From: Nymphalis io
Lineage: Eukaryota; Arthropoda; Insecta; Lepidoptera; Nymphalidae
Direction: 5' to 3'
DNA length: 64,000 bases
Assembly (NCBI RefSeq): GCF_905147045.1
Contig: NC_065903.1
Coordinates: forward strand, 496,001 to 560,000
Shown here one piece after another: positions 23,950 to 34,900 of the stretch. Position 1 is the first letter of the stretch. Every line of letters begins with the position of its first letter. The notes beneath the pieces are model-generated. The model made no database searches. It saw only the letters and a program-made list of their open reading frames with translations, and was not told where the DNA came from. The translations under genes were made by a program, and so were the position numbers.

Positions 23950-26114
23950 ATGGATGATGACCAGCAGTTCTGCCTGCGGTGGAACAACCACCAATCGACG
24001 CTGGTGTCTGTGTTTGATACATTGTTAGAGAAAGGAATTCACGTGGATTGCACCTTGGCTGCTGAAGGACAAACACTCAAAGCACATAAAGTAGTTTTGT
24101 CTGCGTGCAGTCCTTATTTCGAGGTTGGTATAATGTTAATTCGTTATCTAGGTCAATTGGTATCGTGTTTAACTTACTTGCAAGGCAGCACAGTTTTGCT
24201 CTAATAAACATTCCAGTTGCTTCGTTCTAGCTTTCATATGTTAGCAATTAGTTTAGATTAATGTATAGATGAGTTGGCAATTGAAAGTTGTTACTACTAC
24301 TTTTCTAAATACAAGTTTTGTGTTATTCCTAATGTATTATAAATGACAATTTCAATCATAGTATCAATTATCAATTAATAGCATGTCATATATTGCATAA
24401 TAGTTTTCTTCTTTTTACAACAAAAAAACCAAATGAACTTGTAAACAAAACATGCCTATACAATAACACATGACCAAACACAATTCTATTTACAAACACA
24501 AATAAAACAATCTTTGTGTTTTTGTTTCAGAACGTATTATCTCAACAGTATGACAAACATCCAATAATAATTCTAAAAGATGTTAAATATGCCGAGTTAA
24601 GAGCTATGATGGACTACATGTACCGTGGTGAAGTAAACATATCACAAGACCAGCTGGCGGCTCTGTTGAAAGCAGCAGAGTCGCTGCAAATCAAAGGTCT
24701 TTCAGACAACAAGCCATCAAGACCACCGTCGCGCCCCCCTCAAGCAACTGCACACCCGCCCCGTGCACCGTCTCCCCCACCACAAGTAAGTGACACAGAT
24801 ATAATAATATTGCATATTGATTATTAATGATAATAATGTAAGATATTGTTGTTATCCCAATTTCTATGTGTTACCTATGTGGTTATTATTTCTTTGTACA
24901 TACCTTAATTTACTATAACAACAATTATCTTCAGATAAGGTGAAAGCTATTATCTAAATATTTTACTTATAAACAATGATACTAAATGGGTTATACTACA
25001 TTGAGATAAATTACATCAAAAACCAAACTAATTTAGGAATCTCAATATAATCCTTAAATTACATAATTTATTATTTAATGAGACATATAAACATAAATGA
25101 ACATGATCAAGCATGTCGATGATATATGATAAAGTATATATTAAAGGAAAAATATATCAAAATAATTTCATTGTATAGAATGGAATCATGGAATTCTGAG
25201 GTCATAGTAGAATTTTTACAACTAAGTTTAGTTCTATCTATAACATGTTACATCAGTATATTTTGTAATTTTTTTAAAATTGGGTAAATATGGGTAGGCA
25301 GGCTTTTAAACGGGATAACCTGGCGGGAAGTGTTCAGTGCTGCCCGTAGACATTGGCACTATATGAAATATTAATATTATATAAAATTAATTATAAATAT
25401 CGTTACTGGTGGTAGAGCTTTGTGCAAGCTCGGCTGGGTAGATACCACCCACTCATCAGATATTCTACCGGAAAACAGCAGTACTCGGTATTGTTGTGTT
25501 CCGGTTCGAAGGGTGAGCGAGCTAGTGCAATTACAGGCGCAAGGGACATAACATCTTAGTTCCCAAGGTCGGTGGCGCATTGGTGATGTAAGCGATGGTT
25601 AACATTTCTTACAACGCCAACGTCTATGGGCGTCGGTGACCACTCGCCACCTGCCTCCGTTCGGGCCGGAGGTACCGGAACACGAGCAGGTCGGCGGGAG
25701 CTCACCCAGTGCGTGTCCGCAGGCGCGAGACGGCAGCGTGGACAGCCGCTCGGGCTCGCTCAGCCCGAGCCGGCGCCGGAAGAAAGCGCGCCGCGCGTCC
25801 GCCTCGCCCGCGCCGCCCGCGCCCGCGCCGCCCGACGCGCGCGACGAGCCCGCGCCGCTCAAGGAGGAGCTGTCGCGCGACGGCGTGGAGGACCTCACGC
25901 TGGACGAGGAGGCGGACGAGCAGCCCGCCGTCGCACACAACGACGTCGTACGCAGTGAGTACCCGCGCCCGCCCCCGCGCCCGCCCCCGCGCCGCCCGCG
26001 TGCCCCTCTGTACGTCATTTTTATTTCGTTTCCTCTTTTCAGATTTTCAATGGCATATGGAAAGATCTCAAGATGAAATTATGAATTCAAATGACAGTGT
26101 TCGAGAGAGTCAAG
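23950..26114 (+). CDS. lola: lola, shared 5' exons with BTB domain
   Basis: Longitudinals lacking, a BTB zinc-finger transcription factor used in axon guidance and neuronal fate. The four shared exons are 23950-24123, 24531-24785, 25723-25954 and 26043-26114, encoding 244 residues plus one base. Residues 1-120 are a BTB/POZ dimerisation domain with the lola hallmarks MDDDQQFCLRWNNHQSTL, HKVVLSACSPYFE and MDYMYRGEVNISQDQL. Proline-rich, basic (SRRRKKARR) and acidic (LTLDEEADEQ) stretches follow. The last shared donor leaves phase 1, and all six zinc-finger exons downstream accept phase 1, as in the lola splicing scheme. Exon 4 is 72 nt with phase 1 at both ends, so it can be skipped without a frame change. 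Reading through its donor gives a stop at 26177-26179. The start context CACCATGG is excellent. Confidence 0.93.
25288..25660. repeat. Two opposed copies of repeat family R in lola intron 2
   Basis: A degenerate plus-oriented piece (about 25288-25370, with GCCCGTAGACATTGGCAC) is followed by a longer minus-oriented copy (about 25390-25660, with ACCACCCACTCATCAGATATT and GTGACCACTCGCCACCTG). Other copies of this roughly 250-bp family lie at 44911-45160, 46087-46140, 55166-55430 and about 61540-61675. The minus copy ends about 60 bp before the acceptor of lola exon 3. I cannot name the family. Confidence 0.6.
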
Positions 26115-26179
26115 GTAAGCCCCAGTACGTTATAAAGATGCTGTTACAGGCGACATCTGTCCGTACGCTGTGCCTGTGA

Positions 26180-27763
26180 AAGCTATCTGTACTCGGAACA
26201 TCTTGTATTGCTATTGAATGTTATTCTAAGATTTTATTTGTAATCTATATATGTAGAGGCCTCCGATACAAGATGTTATGTGGGATTCGAGATGGATATT
26301 TCTGGAACAATGAACTTTTATTGTACATACTATAATTAAATATTTATTTTATATATTTCCTACAAAAAATAACAAAAGTTGATTGCTCCAGATGTACAAG
26401 GAACGGATGAAATGCGCAATGTCTTCCCATAATTTGAAAACAAACAAACAAACAGTCATTGCTTAAAATAATCTATTTATCTTGTTATATATAAAAATTA
26501 TATACCACAACAGCGGATACGAGAGTGCTAGTGTTTTCACATGTGAAATTTCAACCTTTAATAATTACTATCTAATATTAATATTATAAATTACTAATCT
26601 TATTGCAAATTATATTTTCTATATATAAAATTTTAGGATATTTCAGATTGACCGGTTAAGGTAACGGTAGAAAGGTATTGTTTTATTTTTATGTAGCCTT
26701 TTTATAAGGCGAGGTATTACATTATAAGGTAAGTATATATTTCACTGTTATTTTGTATTAGAAACCACTTGATTTACTGTGTATTTGCTTTGTTTGTGAC
26801 TTGGGATTCGAAACGTAGATCATTGCATGCTTCATTAGTCTTACTGTATTTTAGTATATTTTAGAAACATGGTAATTTACGGTTCTAATGAGTGCTAACT
26901 TTATTAACATTGAGGAGCAGACCGTTTACATCGGTAAGTATTTTAAATCATTTATGCCTTAGTTAGTGATACGTAGAAAGTTTTATAACATTGTTACGCA
27001 CCACACGCAATCTAATCTAAAGCAACTAAAGCCAGAAAACATAACATTATTTATTATATTATTGAAAGTAATTCGTTATCGTTGCTACCGGGAGAAACGT
27101 GTTATATGCCAGTTGTGTGACTTCATCAAACCGTTTGTTTATAGAAGACTTGTGGATTAACCGTGCTGACCCAGAACGATTTAAGGTAAATTAAAATTTA
27201 TTATTTTCATTGTCGTCGTAGTTTGTTTGGTTATGTGGCTTATTTATTTATTATTTATTTTTCTTTATTTTGCATTCACATGTGATTTCACTGCAGATGT
27301 CTTCTTAGCAATTCATGTTTGAAATAAATAAGTTGTTTTTTTTTGTGCCAATGTGCATGTTCACTAGGTAAAAGATATTTTTTTTTAAATAATTTAATGA
27401 AGGCATGATAAGTTTCCTAGTGGATGCGCATTTCATTTCATCACTTACATTTATTGAATATAATTTATGTTAGGCAGTTTGCTGAAAATTTGTAGGGACA
27501 AAAACAGGACCAAACCATATAACACCTTTCATTTCATCCTTCTCCGCCATTCCTTTGCGAAAGATTGTCAGCAGCATGACCATAATACTTTTCCATTTAA
27601 GTCTTATAATTCTTCAGTCAAATAATTTTTAATCATTCTTTTAAAAACTACTCTTATAATATTAAAGTTGCGCATTAACGTTCACGCATTACTTTTTACC
27701 TGTGCTACTAATTTCTAATGCTTATTTACCTCATTCTCGCTTTTCATTCTGTTCGCCTTCCAG
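26180..27763. other. lola: lola intron between shared and alternative exons
   Basis: AT-rich intron sequence. The only phase-compatible coding stretch noticed is a short one at 27145-27194, listed separately. No zinc-finger pattern, RNA gene or repeat was recognised. Confidence 0.4.
27145..27194 (+). other. lola: Possible short lola terminal exon without zinc finger
   Basis: After the acceptor TTGTTTATAG at 27135-27144 the lola phase stays open for 16 codons (EDLWINRADPERFKVN) to TAA 27192-27194. A donor-like AAG|GTAAAT occurs inside, but using it would leave phase 0 and break the frame of the zinc-finger exons. So it would act only as a terminal exon. Short and possibly fortuitous. Confidence 0.2.
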
Positions 27764-28206
27764 AAAAACCCACAGATCTAACAAGTATCCTGAATTACAC
27801 CAAAACCCCTTTTCCACTAACTCGAGGCTACCTAAAAACGAGCGATGTGAAGAAAGAGACCCAGGATGAGAATTTATCCGAAAGAGGAAAGATTAGAGGC
27901 AGAAAGCCCTATAGGAAGAAAGGTCATTTAAAAGGGCAGAGGAAATTTAAGAGAAATCACGATATGACAGTGACTAAAGATAATCAAAGTAACGAACGGA
28001 GATATCTGTGCTCAATCTGTAAGGAGAAACAATATAAGTACAGGAGAAATAAACTAAGACACGAAAAATACGAATGTATCACTGGACCTCAGTTTACTTG
28101 TGAAAAATGTGGAAAAAGATATTCTCAGAAAAAAACTCTGACTATGCACATTGCCCAAAAACATCAGAAGCCAAAGGACGAAAGAGCTAACTCGAAACCA
28201 ATTTAA
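27764..28206 (+). CDS. lola: lola alternative terminal exon 1 (zinc fingers)
   Basis: Acceptor TTCGCCTTCCAG ends at 27763 and the exon is entered in phase 1, giving 147 residues and a predicted 391-residue isoform. A long basic lysine/arginine-rich linker precedes a lola-type finger pair. The first is a C2HC finger (CSIC...H...C, with YLCSICKEKQYKYRRNKLRH). The second is a C2H2 finger (FTCEKCGKRYSQKKTLTMH...H). The exon ends KPI and an ATTAAA signal follows at 28264-28269. Codon use is AT-rich, unlike the next terminal exon. The upstream in-frame ATG at 27718 lies in intron sequence and is not a start. Confidence 0.85.
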
Positions 28207-28597
28207 TTCTTTTTTTTTTTGTATTGTTGATTTCATTTTATAGTTTTATTTTTTTGTTTGTTAATTAAAACATGAATTGTTAGGAAAATGACATTTCTGA
28301 CAACAAAAATCATGTCAATCTCTGATAGTGCCATCGTTAATTAGTTTTAATTTTTTTTAATAGCTAAGTCATAGCTAGTCCGTTGATCATGAAAAAGTTT
28401 TGTTTTTTTTTTTGTTTTTTTATGTTTACTCGTTGAGGAGCGTTACTTTTGTTTACCTATTTTTGTAGCTAGGCAGTTTTGTTTGAATATACTTTATATT
28501 TTTTGCTACCCTTAGTTTTCTTATCCAGCCGATCGGTTATCGAACGAACACGGCCCGACGACTCGATATCCGGACTGTACGGAATTTTTCATTTCAG

Positions 28598-29022
28598 GTA
28601 AGAGAACGACACCGAGACACAGTATCATGACCCGTAGTAAAAAAGTGAGCGAGGAGACGTTCACGACGACGCTGGCCATCCTCAAGAACGTGGCGGCGCC
28701 GGCCGACGACGCCAAGGAGAACGCGCGCGCGCCGTCGCCCGCGCCGCCCGCGCGCTTCCACATCCTGCCGCGCGGCGAGCAGTCGCTGCCGTGCGCGCAG
28801 TACAAGACGGACAAGGGCTACCGCTGCCCCAACTGCCAGCGCTGCTACAACGCGCGCAAGAACCTCGTGCGCCACGTCACGCTCGAGTGCGGCCGCGAGC
28901 CGCAGTACAAGTGCCCGCACTGCTCCTACAGCAAGCACCGCCGCAACGAGCTCAAGAAGCACATGGAGAAGAAGCACCCCGACCTGGCGCAGCCCTCGCC
29001 CGCGCCCGTCGGCGTCAAGTGA
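28598..29022 (+). CDS. lola: lola alternative terminal exon 2 (zinc fingers)
   Basis: Acceptor TTTTTCATTTCAG ends at 28597; the exon is entered in phase 1 and adds 141 residues (about 385-residue isoform). After a lysine/threonine-rich and proline-rich linker comes the finger pair YRCPNCQRCYNARKNLVRH with a C2HC ending LEC, then YKCPHCSYSKHRRNELKKH with a normal KKH ending. Nearly every third base is G or C, in sharp contrast to terminal exon 1 only 400 bp away. A run of C follows the stop, and ATTAAA at 29150-29155 is a candidate poly(A) signal. Confidence 0.87.
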
Positions 29023-29448
29023 GCCGCCGGACGCCCCCCCCCCCCCCTCGCCGCTCGTGCCTTGCGCCGGTATTCGAATGCTAAATTTTATATGAGCCTC
29101 GTATACTTATTGTATTGACCGGAATCGACATTCGATATATTTTTTTAATATTAAACGATGTATCTTCGTCACCGGCCTTTCATTTGACCCGCACCGCCCC
29201 CGGCCCGTTTTCCGCTCTTATGGGAAGATAAGTCGAACTCGACCGACGTTCGGTCCGTGCATGTCTGCATGTATTAGAAGCTTCGCCTCCTATGATTTCT
29301 AACAGAGATTATTTTTATATTTTTATAATCATAACGCATTTCTTTGGTTCCTTAATTTTATTTTAGCCTCCGGTAGTATTAACAAAGAGTCCGTACGTAG
29401 AATCGCTTGACTTATTATTTGCAATACCGTCGATGTGTTGTATTTCAG

Positions 29449-30164
29449 AGTTACACAAGGATAGCCACCTCCCGTCCGCTCTGTTGTCGCTGCTGTCGGC
29501 GCGCGCGCAGTCGCAGTCGCTGGCGGCGCTCGTGCCGTCCTGCATCCAGGTCACCAACGTCATGAAATCCAACCTCGCCAAAGACATCGCGCCCTTTCCG
29601 CCCCTGCACCTCCCCAAAGTGCCCCTCGACACGCTCAGCACCATCCCCGACGACCTGAAGACGCACCTGCTGCAGCAGGCTTTCATGCAGAACAACAACA
29701 CCGTTGGCCAGGGTGTCGATTTCAAATCGATCGGCAAGCAGGACGAACCGGACTCCGACGGCGAGTACGACGACACGGACGACATCGTGCTGCCGGAGGA
29801 GACGGACGCCTTCTACGACAATGCCTACTCGAGCAACTCGGGGAGTCTCAGCTCCGTCAGTGATATGTTCGAGTCCAAGCACGACGCCAAAGGGCACGCG
29901 AAGCGGGACGGCAACAGCTCGGACGACGCCAGCAGGCAGTTCGAGTGCAGGCACTGCGGGAAGAGATATCGCTGGAAGTCCACCCTGAGGCGCCACGAGA
30001 ACGTGGAGTGCGGGGGCAAGGCGCCGTCCCACCAGTGCCCCTACTGCTCGTACAAGGCCAAGCAGAGGGGAAATCTAGGAGTTCACATTCGAAAGCACCA
30101 TAATACCGAGTGGTACATATACGCTAGCAACAAAGTGAGGCGAAATAAAAAAACCTCGATATAG
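29449..30164 (+). CDS. lola: lola alternative terminal exon 3 (zinc fingers)
   Basis: Acceptor GTTGTATTTCAG ends at 29448; phase 1 entry adds 238 residues, the longest isoform at about 482. A leucine-rich, predicted helical linker (LPSALLSLLSARAQSQSL) and an acidic segment (DSDGEYDDTDD) precede the finger pair. The pair is FECRHCGKRYRWKSTLRRH ending VEC (C2HC), then HQCPYCSYKAKQRGNLGVH...H. The tail is basic (KVRRNKKTSI). GC-rich at first, nearer neutral at the end. The linker has no similarity I can name and probably gives isoform-specific partners. Confidence 0.87.
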
Positions 30165-32026
30165 AGTTATTTAGAGAAAGACACGTTAGACCAAAGTAGA
30201 TACCTAACCAAATCGGTACTGCAATAATATTATTTATATTTACCTTTTATTTTGTTAAAGACATATTAATTAATATACACTAAAGATAATAGTTGTAATG
30301 TGCACATTCCCTAACGGCATTAGCGTTAATTTGTTGTTTTTTGTTTTAGAGTTTATTATCGTAGTTAAGACTGACCTTAAGTATTTTGTTCTGGAGAACA
30401 TTTTTATTATATTTAATTTGACGACCATTAAGTCCCCTTCCAAATGAAAAGGTTAGCATTTCGTACGAAAATGTAGTTTGTTAAATTCAAGTATAATGTA
30501 TTAACTCGAATTTGCTTAGTTTTAGTACCTCTAACATTCCTTCTACGGAATAATTCCAAAAATAGTAAAACTAGTGCAATTGATATTATATAAAATGTTG
30601 ATATTCAGTCAATTTTAAAATAAATCGAAAGGAAGCGGAAAGGTTACTTTCGTCACGGGTAAAATTTTTAAATATTCTCCACCTTAAAGTTTGACTTGTT
30701 TTTATTTTCTTGTTATATTTTAAATTATTTAACAAACTTATCAGGGACCATTAACTTGTCTTCCCATTAGTAGACGATCCAAAGTTTTTATTTAATAGTT
30801 GTAATATTGTTTATTAGGTTATTGATTTGGGACTTTAAAGTCCACATTTAGATGCCTCGGGTTCGGGGATAACTTTATATAAGATCCTCGACGATTTTGG
30901 GGTTATCTAGACTTAGGTAAGCAAAAGCTCATCGATTATGTGCCTACAATGTTACCTGTAGATAATATAAAAAAAATATTTATTATATTACGTGGTTTTA
31001 CATTTCGGTTTACTGGGATAAAAATGTGTTCAAAATTTAAAAAAGAAAAATATATTTGATATTATCTGATATTTATATTCGCAATAAATATTCAAGTTTC
31101 TTTTAGCATATTGACTGTTGATATTTTTTGTTGTTAACTTAGGATAACAAAGCTATTTGACCAAAGTCAGTATTAGTTTATTAACGTTGGTATAACTTAA
31201 AATATGTTATTTGTTATTAAATCAAGTCATTGCTAAGCATTGAATAATGAATAATTTTGAATGCAATGTTTCCATCATATCATGTTAGTTGAAGGTTTTT
31301 AGGTAATGTATGAATTAGAATAACATTTGGATGTTACGAAGTTCACATTGTTTGTTAATGTTATTGGATTGAATTAGTTTAATAGAGTGACTTTTATATG
31401 AATATATTGGGGTTTACTTGGTAGAAAAGTTTAATAAAATATAAATATATTATACAATGTTAGATTTTTTTATTTTATTTTTTTTTTGAAATAACACTCC
31501 CATTTTATTGTTTTGTTTTTTTTTATGCAATATTTTGTTAGGTAAGTTATGCCAATTTTTTTTTTGTGTTTCCCGTAACTTTGCATGAATGCATGATTCA
31601 CAGCTTAAATTTTTTGGTCTTGCGCAGGCATTATTGTTATTCTTTTCCTTTTTGTTCATACTAATATAATTAATAATTTCAGGTAGACAAGAAAACCCAT
31701 GGGTCGGGAGGCTACACTTAATTAACAAACGTTCGTTAGAGTAGTTCACAGTGACTAAAACCTCGGCGGTTAAATGATACCACGAATCTCCCCGGTACAC
31801 GTTCCGCGCCGTTTGCGAACATAACATAACGGAGAGTGTATCGAAGGACCCCCGAGCATTATTAGAATCATTCACCGTCAAATCTTCACAATAAACGTTA
31901 TTTAATTTCTTTTTTGTTCTTTTTTTTACTTTCCTCTCGCAAAGCTTTGATCACAGCACTCGGAACTCACGTAGACACCGTAGGTAGGCTGGGTCAGAGC
32001 GCGCAGTGACCGGAGTCGTGTTGCAG
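30165..32026. other. lola: 3' UTR and intronic DNA between lola terminal exons 3 and 4
   Basis: AT-rich, with poly-T runs around 31460-31570. No zinc-finger pattern or other coding exon was recognised. It probably holds the 3' UTR of the preceding isoform. Confidence 0.4.
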
Positions 32027-32373
32027 GCGAGGAGTCGTTCGCGCGGCTGGGCGGGCTGTCGTGGGAGCAGTGGTCGGCGCGCCTGGCGCTGCCGCTGGTG
32101 GCCGGCATGCGCGTGGGCGCGCCCGCGCTGCCGGCGCCGGGCGAGCCCAGCTTCACGTGCCCCGACTGCGGCCGCGTCTACAAGCTCAAGTCGTCGCTGC
32201 GCAACCACCAGAAGTGGGAGTGCGGCAAGGAGCCGCAGTTCCAGTGCCCCTACTGCGTGTACCGCGCCAAGCAGAAGATGCACATCGCGCGCCACATGGA
32301 GCGGATGCACCGCGAGGTGCACGTCAAGCACGAGCAGTACATCAAGCAGGACAACGTGGACGCCTGCACGTAG
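32027..32373 (+). CDS. lola: lola alternative terminal exon 4 (zinc fingers)
   Basis: Acceptor GTCGTGTTGCAG ends at 32026; phase 1 entry adds 115 residues (about 359-residue isoform). The linker is short with tryptophans (LGGLSWEQWSARLALPLV). The finger pair is FTCPDCGRVYKLKSSLRNH ending WEC (C2HC), then FQCPYCVYRAKQKMHIARHMERMH (C2H2). The acceptor lies in a purine-mixed, weak pyrimidine tract. Strongly GC-rich codons. Its 3' UTR may reach the AATAAA at 34145-34150. Confidence 0.87.
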
Positions 32374-34625
32374 TCCGTCCGGACGAGGCCGATTGCGATA
32401 TTTTACATTTCTCATACGATTAGTTCAGGCTCCTCAAGTTTTTAGCCGATTGTGATAAATGTGATGAAATCTCTTTTGTGATAGTGACGTGGGACGGTCA
32501 CGTTAGTTGTAATCGCCTTCCTCGATAGGCCACATTGTGCCTTAGCTCGTTACCTACTCCGGTCTAGGAGTGTGGAGTGTTATAGATACCGTATGAATTT
32601 AATCTCATGACGAATTTCTCTAAGTATTCACACTGGTTGCAGTTATTTGCGACGGTGTACGCAACTGTTGCATTTATCCAGTACGTTAAGAAAAGTGATT
32701 TGTATAGTTACGCTTCTATATATTTTTATATACAGCATTTATCTTGTAAATTATCATTCCTGATTTTGAAGAAGATAGGCGTGTAGCTTCGCTAGATCGT
32801 TCCTTAGGAAAATATAGCTCCTTGTTACCAGTTACAGTTACTATTGACTAAATTTAACGTTTATATGTTAAAAAGAATTCATTCATTGGCGAGTTTGGAT
32901 TTGGGTTCATTTGTTTTGCCGAGATTAACGTACAACATAAGTGGGTACCTAAATGTAGTGAGAATGGAAAAGTTGTAATGAATACTTGCATTCTCATGTT
33001 TTATTTTATTACTTAGTTATTAGTTAAAATGAAGCTATTTTGTCGCTTAGTAATGCAAGTTTTAGATCTTTGCCATAATGCATGTTCCATTATTTTTGTA
33101 ATACTCAATATAAGTTAATTTTTTATATTTTTTTTTTGATTATTTTAGATCTCTTTACGTGTAATGCATTTATTTTATATTAATCTAGAACGTAAAGTCT
33201 GTCCTGACGACAGCAGAGATCAGATATTGTTTAAGTGGTATTAATTTTAAGTTCCTGGAGATGAATGTGAGGTGTAATGACTCGTTGTTCGATGTTATAT
33301 TTGGGGCCAATTGTTTTTTTACTTTAGATTAGGTCAGACCAGTGGAAATGAGTGCCTTATTAAATTGATTGTTAAATTGTAGACACTGCCATTGAGGGAT
33401 TATCGCATGAGTGACCCGCACAAAGGAATCATGTCATATTTGGATGATATCGAAATCTTCCATTTAGATTATAAGTACTTTCTATACATTACCATTTAGA
33501 AATTATAAGTTTACGATGATACCACGGTAAGCAGAATTGTTCGCGTTGTAAACATTACCTCGGTTCGTTTAAAAGCAAGAGAGAGAGAATCGTTTAAGAT
33601 TGTCGGATAATTTTGTTTTCGTGATACGTACGTGATTAGAATAATCAGCAGGAGTTACCATCATACAATCAAAATGTAGAGCTCGTTAAGTACAACCATA
33701 CAAGTCATTTCAATATAACATTAAGTGCCTTCAAAATGTTAGTCATTAGGGTTTAAAATATTTCAAAATGGAGAAAAGTTTCGGTCAAATTAATCGTATT
33801 GTAACTTGTTATTGCAAATATCTAGGTTGTGAATTTTGACAATATTAATACTAGGGTTCAATCGTTTATTAGAACCGTCATCGAACACACCCAGTACAAC
33901 ACAGCTGTGATAAGAATATTCTCAAACGTTTTGAATATTTGTCGTATTCGGAACGAGCAAATTTAAAGATATATTATTGAAATCGTAACAAACAAGCCTA
34001 GATCTAGTGAGCCGGTAAAATCTAGCCGATATATAGTAAGATGTATCGCTACGCAGTGTTGACGGCCTGTAGCGTGTAATCTGACAATAGAAGTTACAGT
34101 GATTAAATGCATTTGATTGTATTTTATAACCTTTTTGTATTTTAAATAAAGTTGCTATTCTTGATATATTATAGTTTCAATTTATAATTTTGTTAACCTG
34201 TTACATTATATCGGAATTAATAATTTGGTTAAGTGAAGTTGTTAAGATAACTAATACTACTGTATTTGTATATTGGTAATAGTTGCATGTTTTGTATTAA
34301 TAATTAATTCTAACATCTAACACTCGGAGAATTTTCGAATTCACTTAAAATGGAAAACCTGTTGTAATTTCCAATTTAGGTGAGTCGTACTGTTTAACCT
34401 CTCTTAAGTCTTAAAAATGGTCGCATGCTATCCTACAGGGTATTTATGAGAGTAGAATAAATAGTATAACTTTAGGAAAAGTGAAACAAATTAATGGGAG
34501 ACATGGTGCATTATCCTACGCTTCTCACGTCAGTGCACATATCTTGAGGTTGCTTTGCTTAAATATTACGGTGGAAGCTTTTTATTATTTGCACGTATTC
34601 ATTTTTGTTTGCGTTTTAATTTCAG
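32374..34625. other. lola: 3' UTR and intron between lola terminal exons 4 and 5
   Basis: AT-rich with no recognisable coding exon. AATAAA at 34145-34150 marks a likely transcript end for terminal exon 4. The remainder to 34625 is intronic, ending in the acceptor TTTTAATTTCAG. Confidence 0.4.
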
Positions 34626-34900
34626 TTGCACAGTTGTACACACCTTATATATTGGGTTATGGGACAGCCGGTCTGAGTAGCGGCAAGGTCGGGTGGACGC
34701 TGTATGAGTGCGTGGATTGTGGGAATAAATACAAGCACAAGGGCTCTCTACAGCGACATATTAAGTACGAATGTAGAAAACAGCCGAGTTTCAAGTGTCC
34801 TTACTGCGTGTATCGCGCCTATCAAAAGCATAATTTGCTTCTACATGAACGACATCTGCACAAAGATTTGCCGGAGAAAGTGGATTTCGTGTCGGAATGA
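34626..34900 (+). CDS. lola: lola alternative terminal exon 5 (zinc fingers)
   Basis: Acceptor TTTTAATTTCAG ends at 34625; phase 1 entry adds 91 residues (about 335-residue isoform). A short glycine/tyrosine-containing linker (YTPYILGYGTAGLSS) leads into the finger pair. The first is YECVDCGNKYKHKGSLQRH ending YEC (C2HC), the second FKCPYCVYRAYQKHNLLLHERHLH (C2H2). The open frame extends upstream to 34481 through the intron, but only the part after the acceptor is supported. Codon use is AT-leaning. Confidence 0.87.

Noticed and set aside
25377..25580. 67-codon minus-strand frame
   Set aside because: It lies wholly in a family R interspersed repeat, which recurs elsewhere with broken frames.
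26890..26936. Possible lola microexon before a good donor (ATCG|GTAAGT)
   Set aside because: No acceptable acceptor leaves an open frame in the lola phase; the upstream TTTTAG acceptor meets TAA within three codons.
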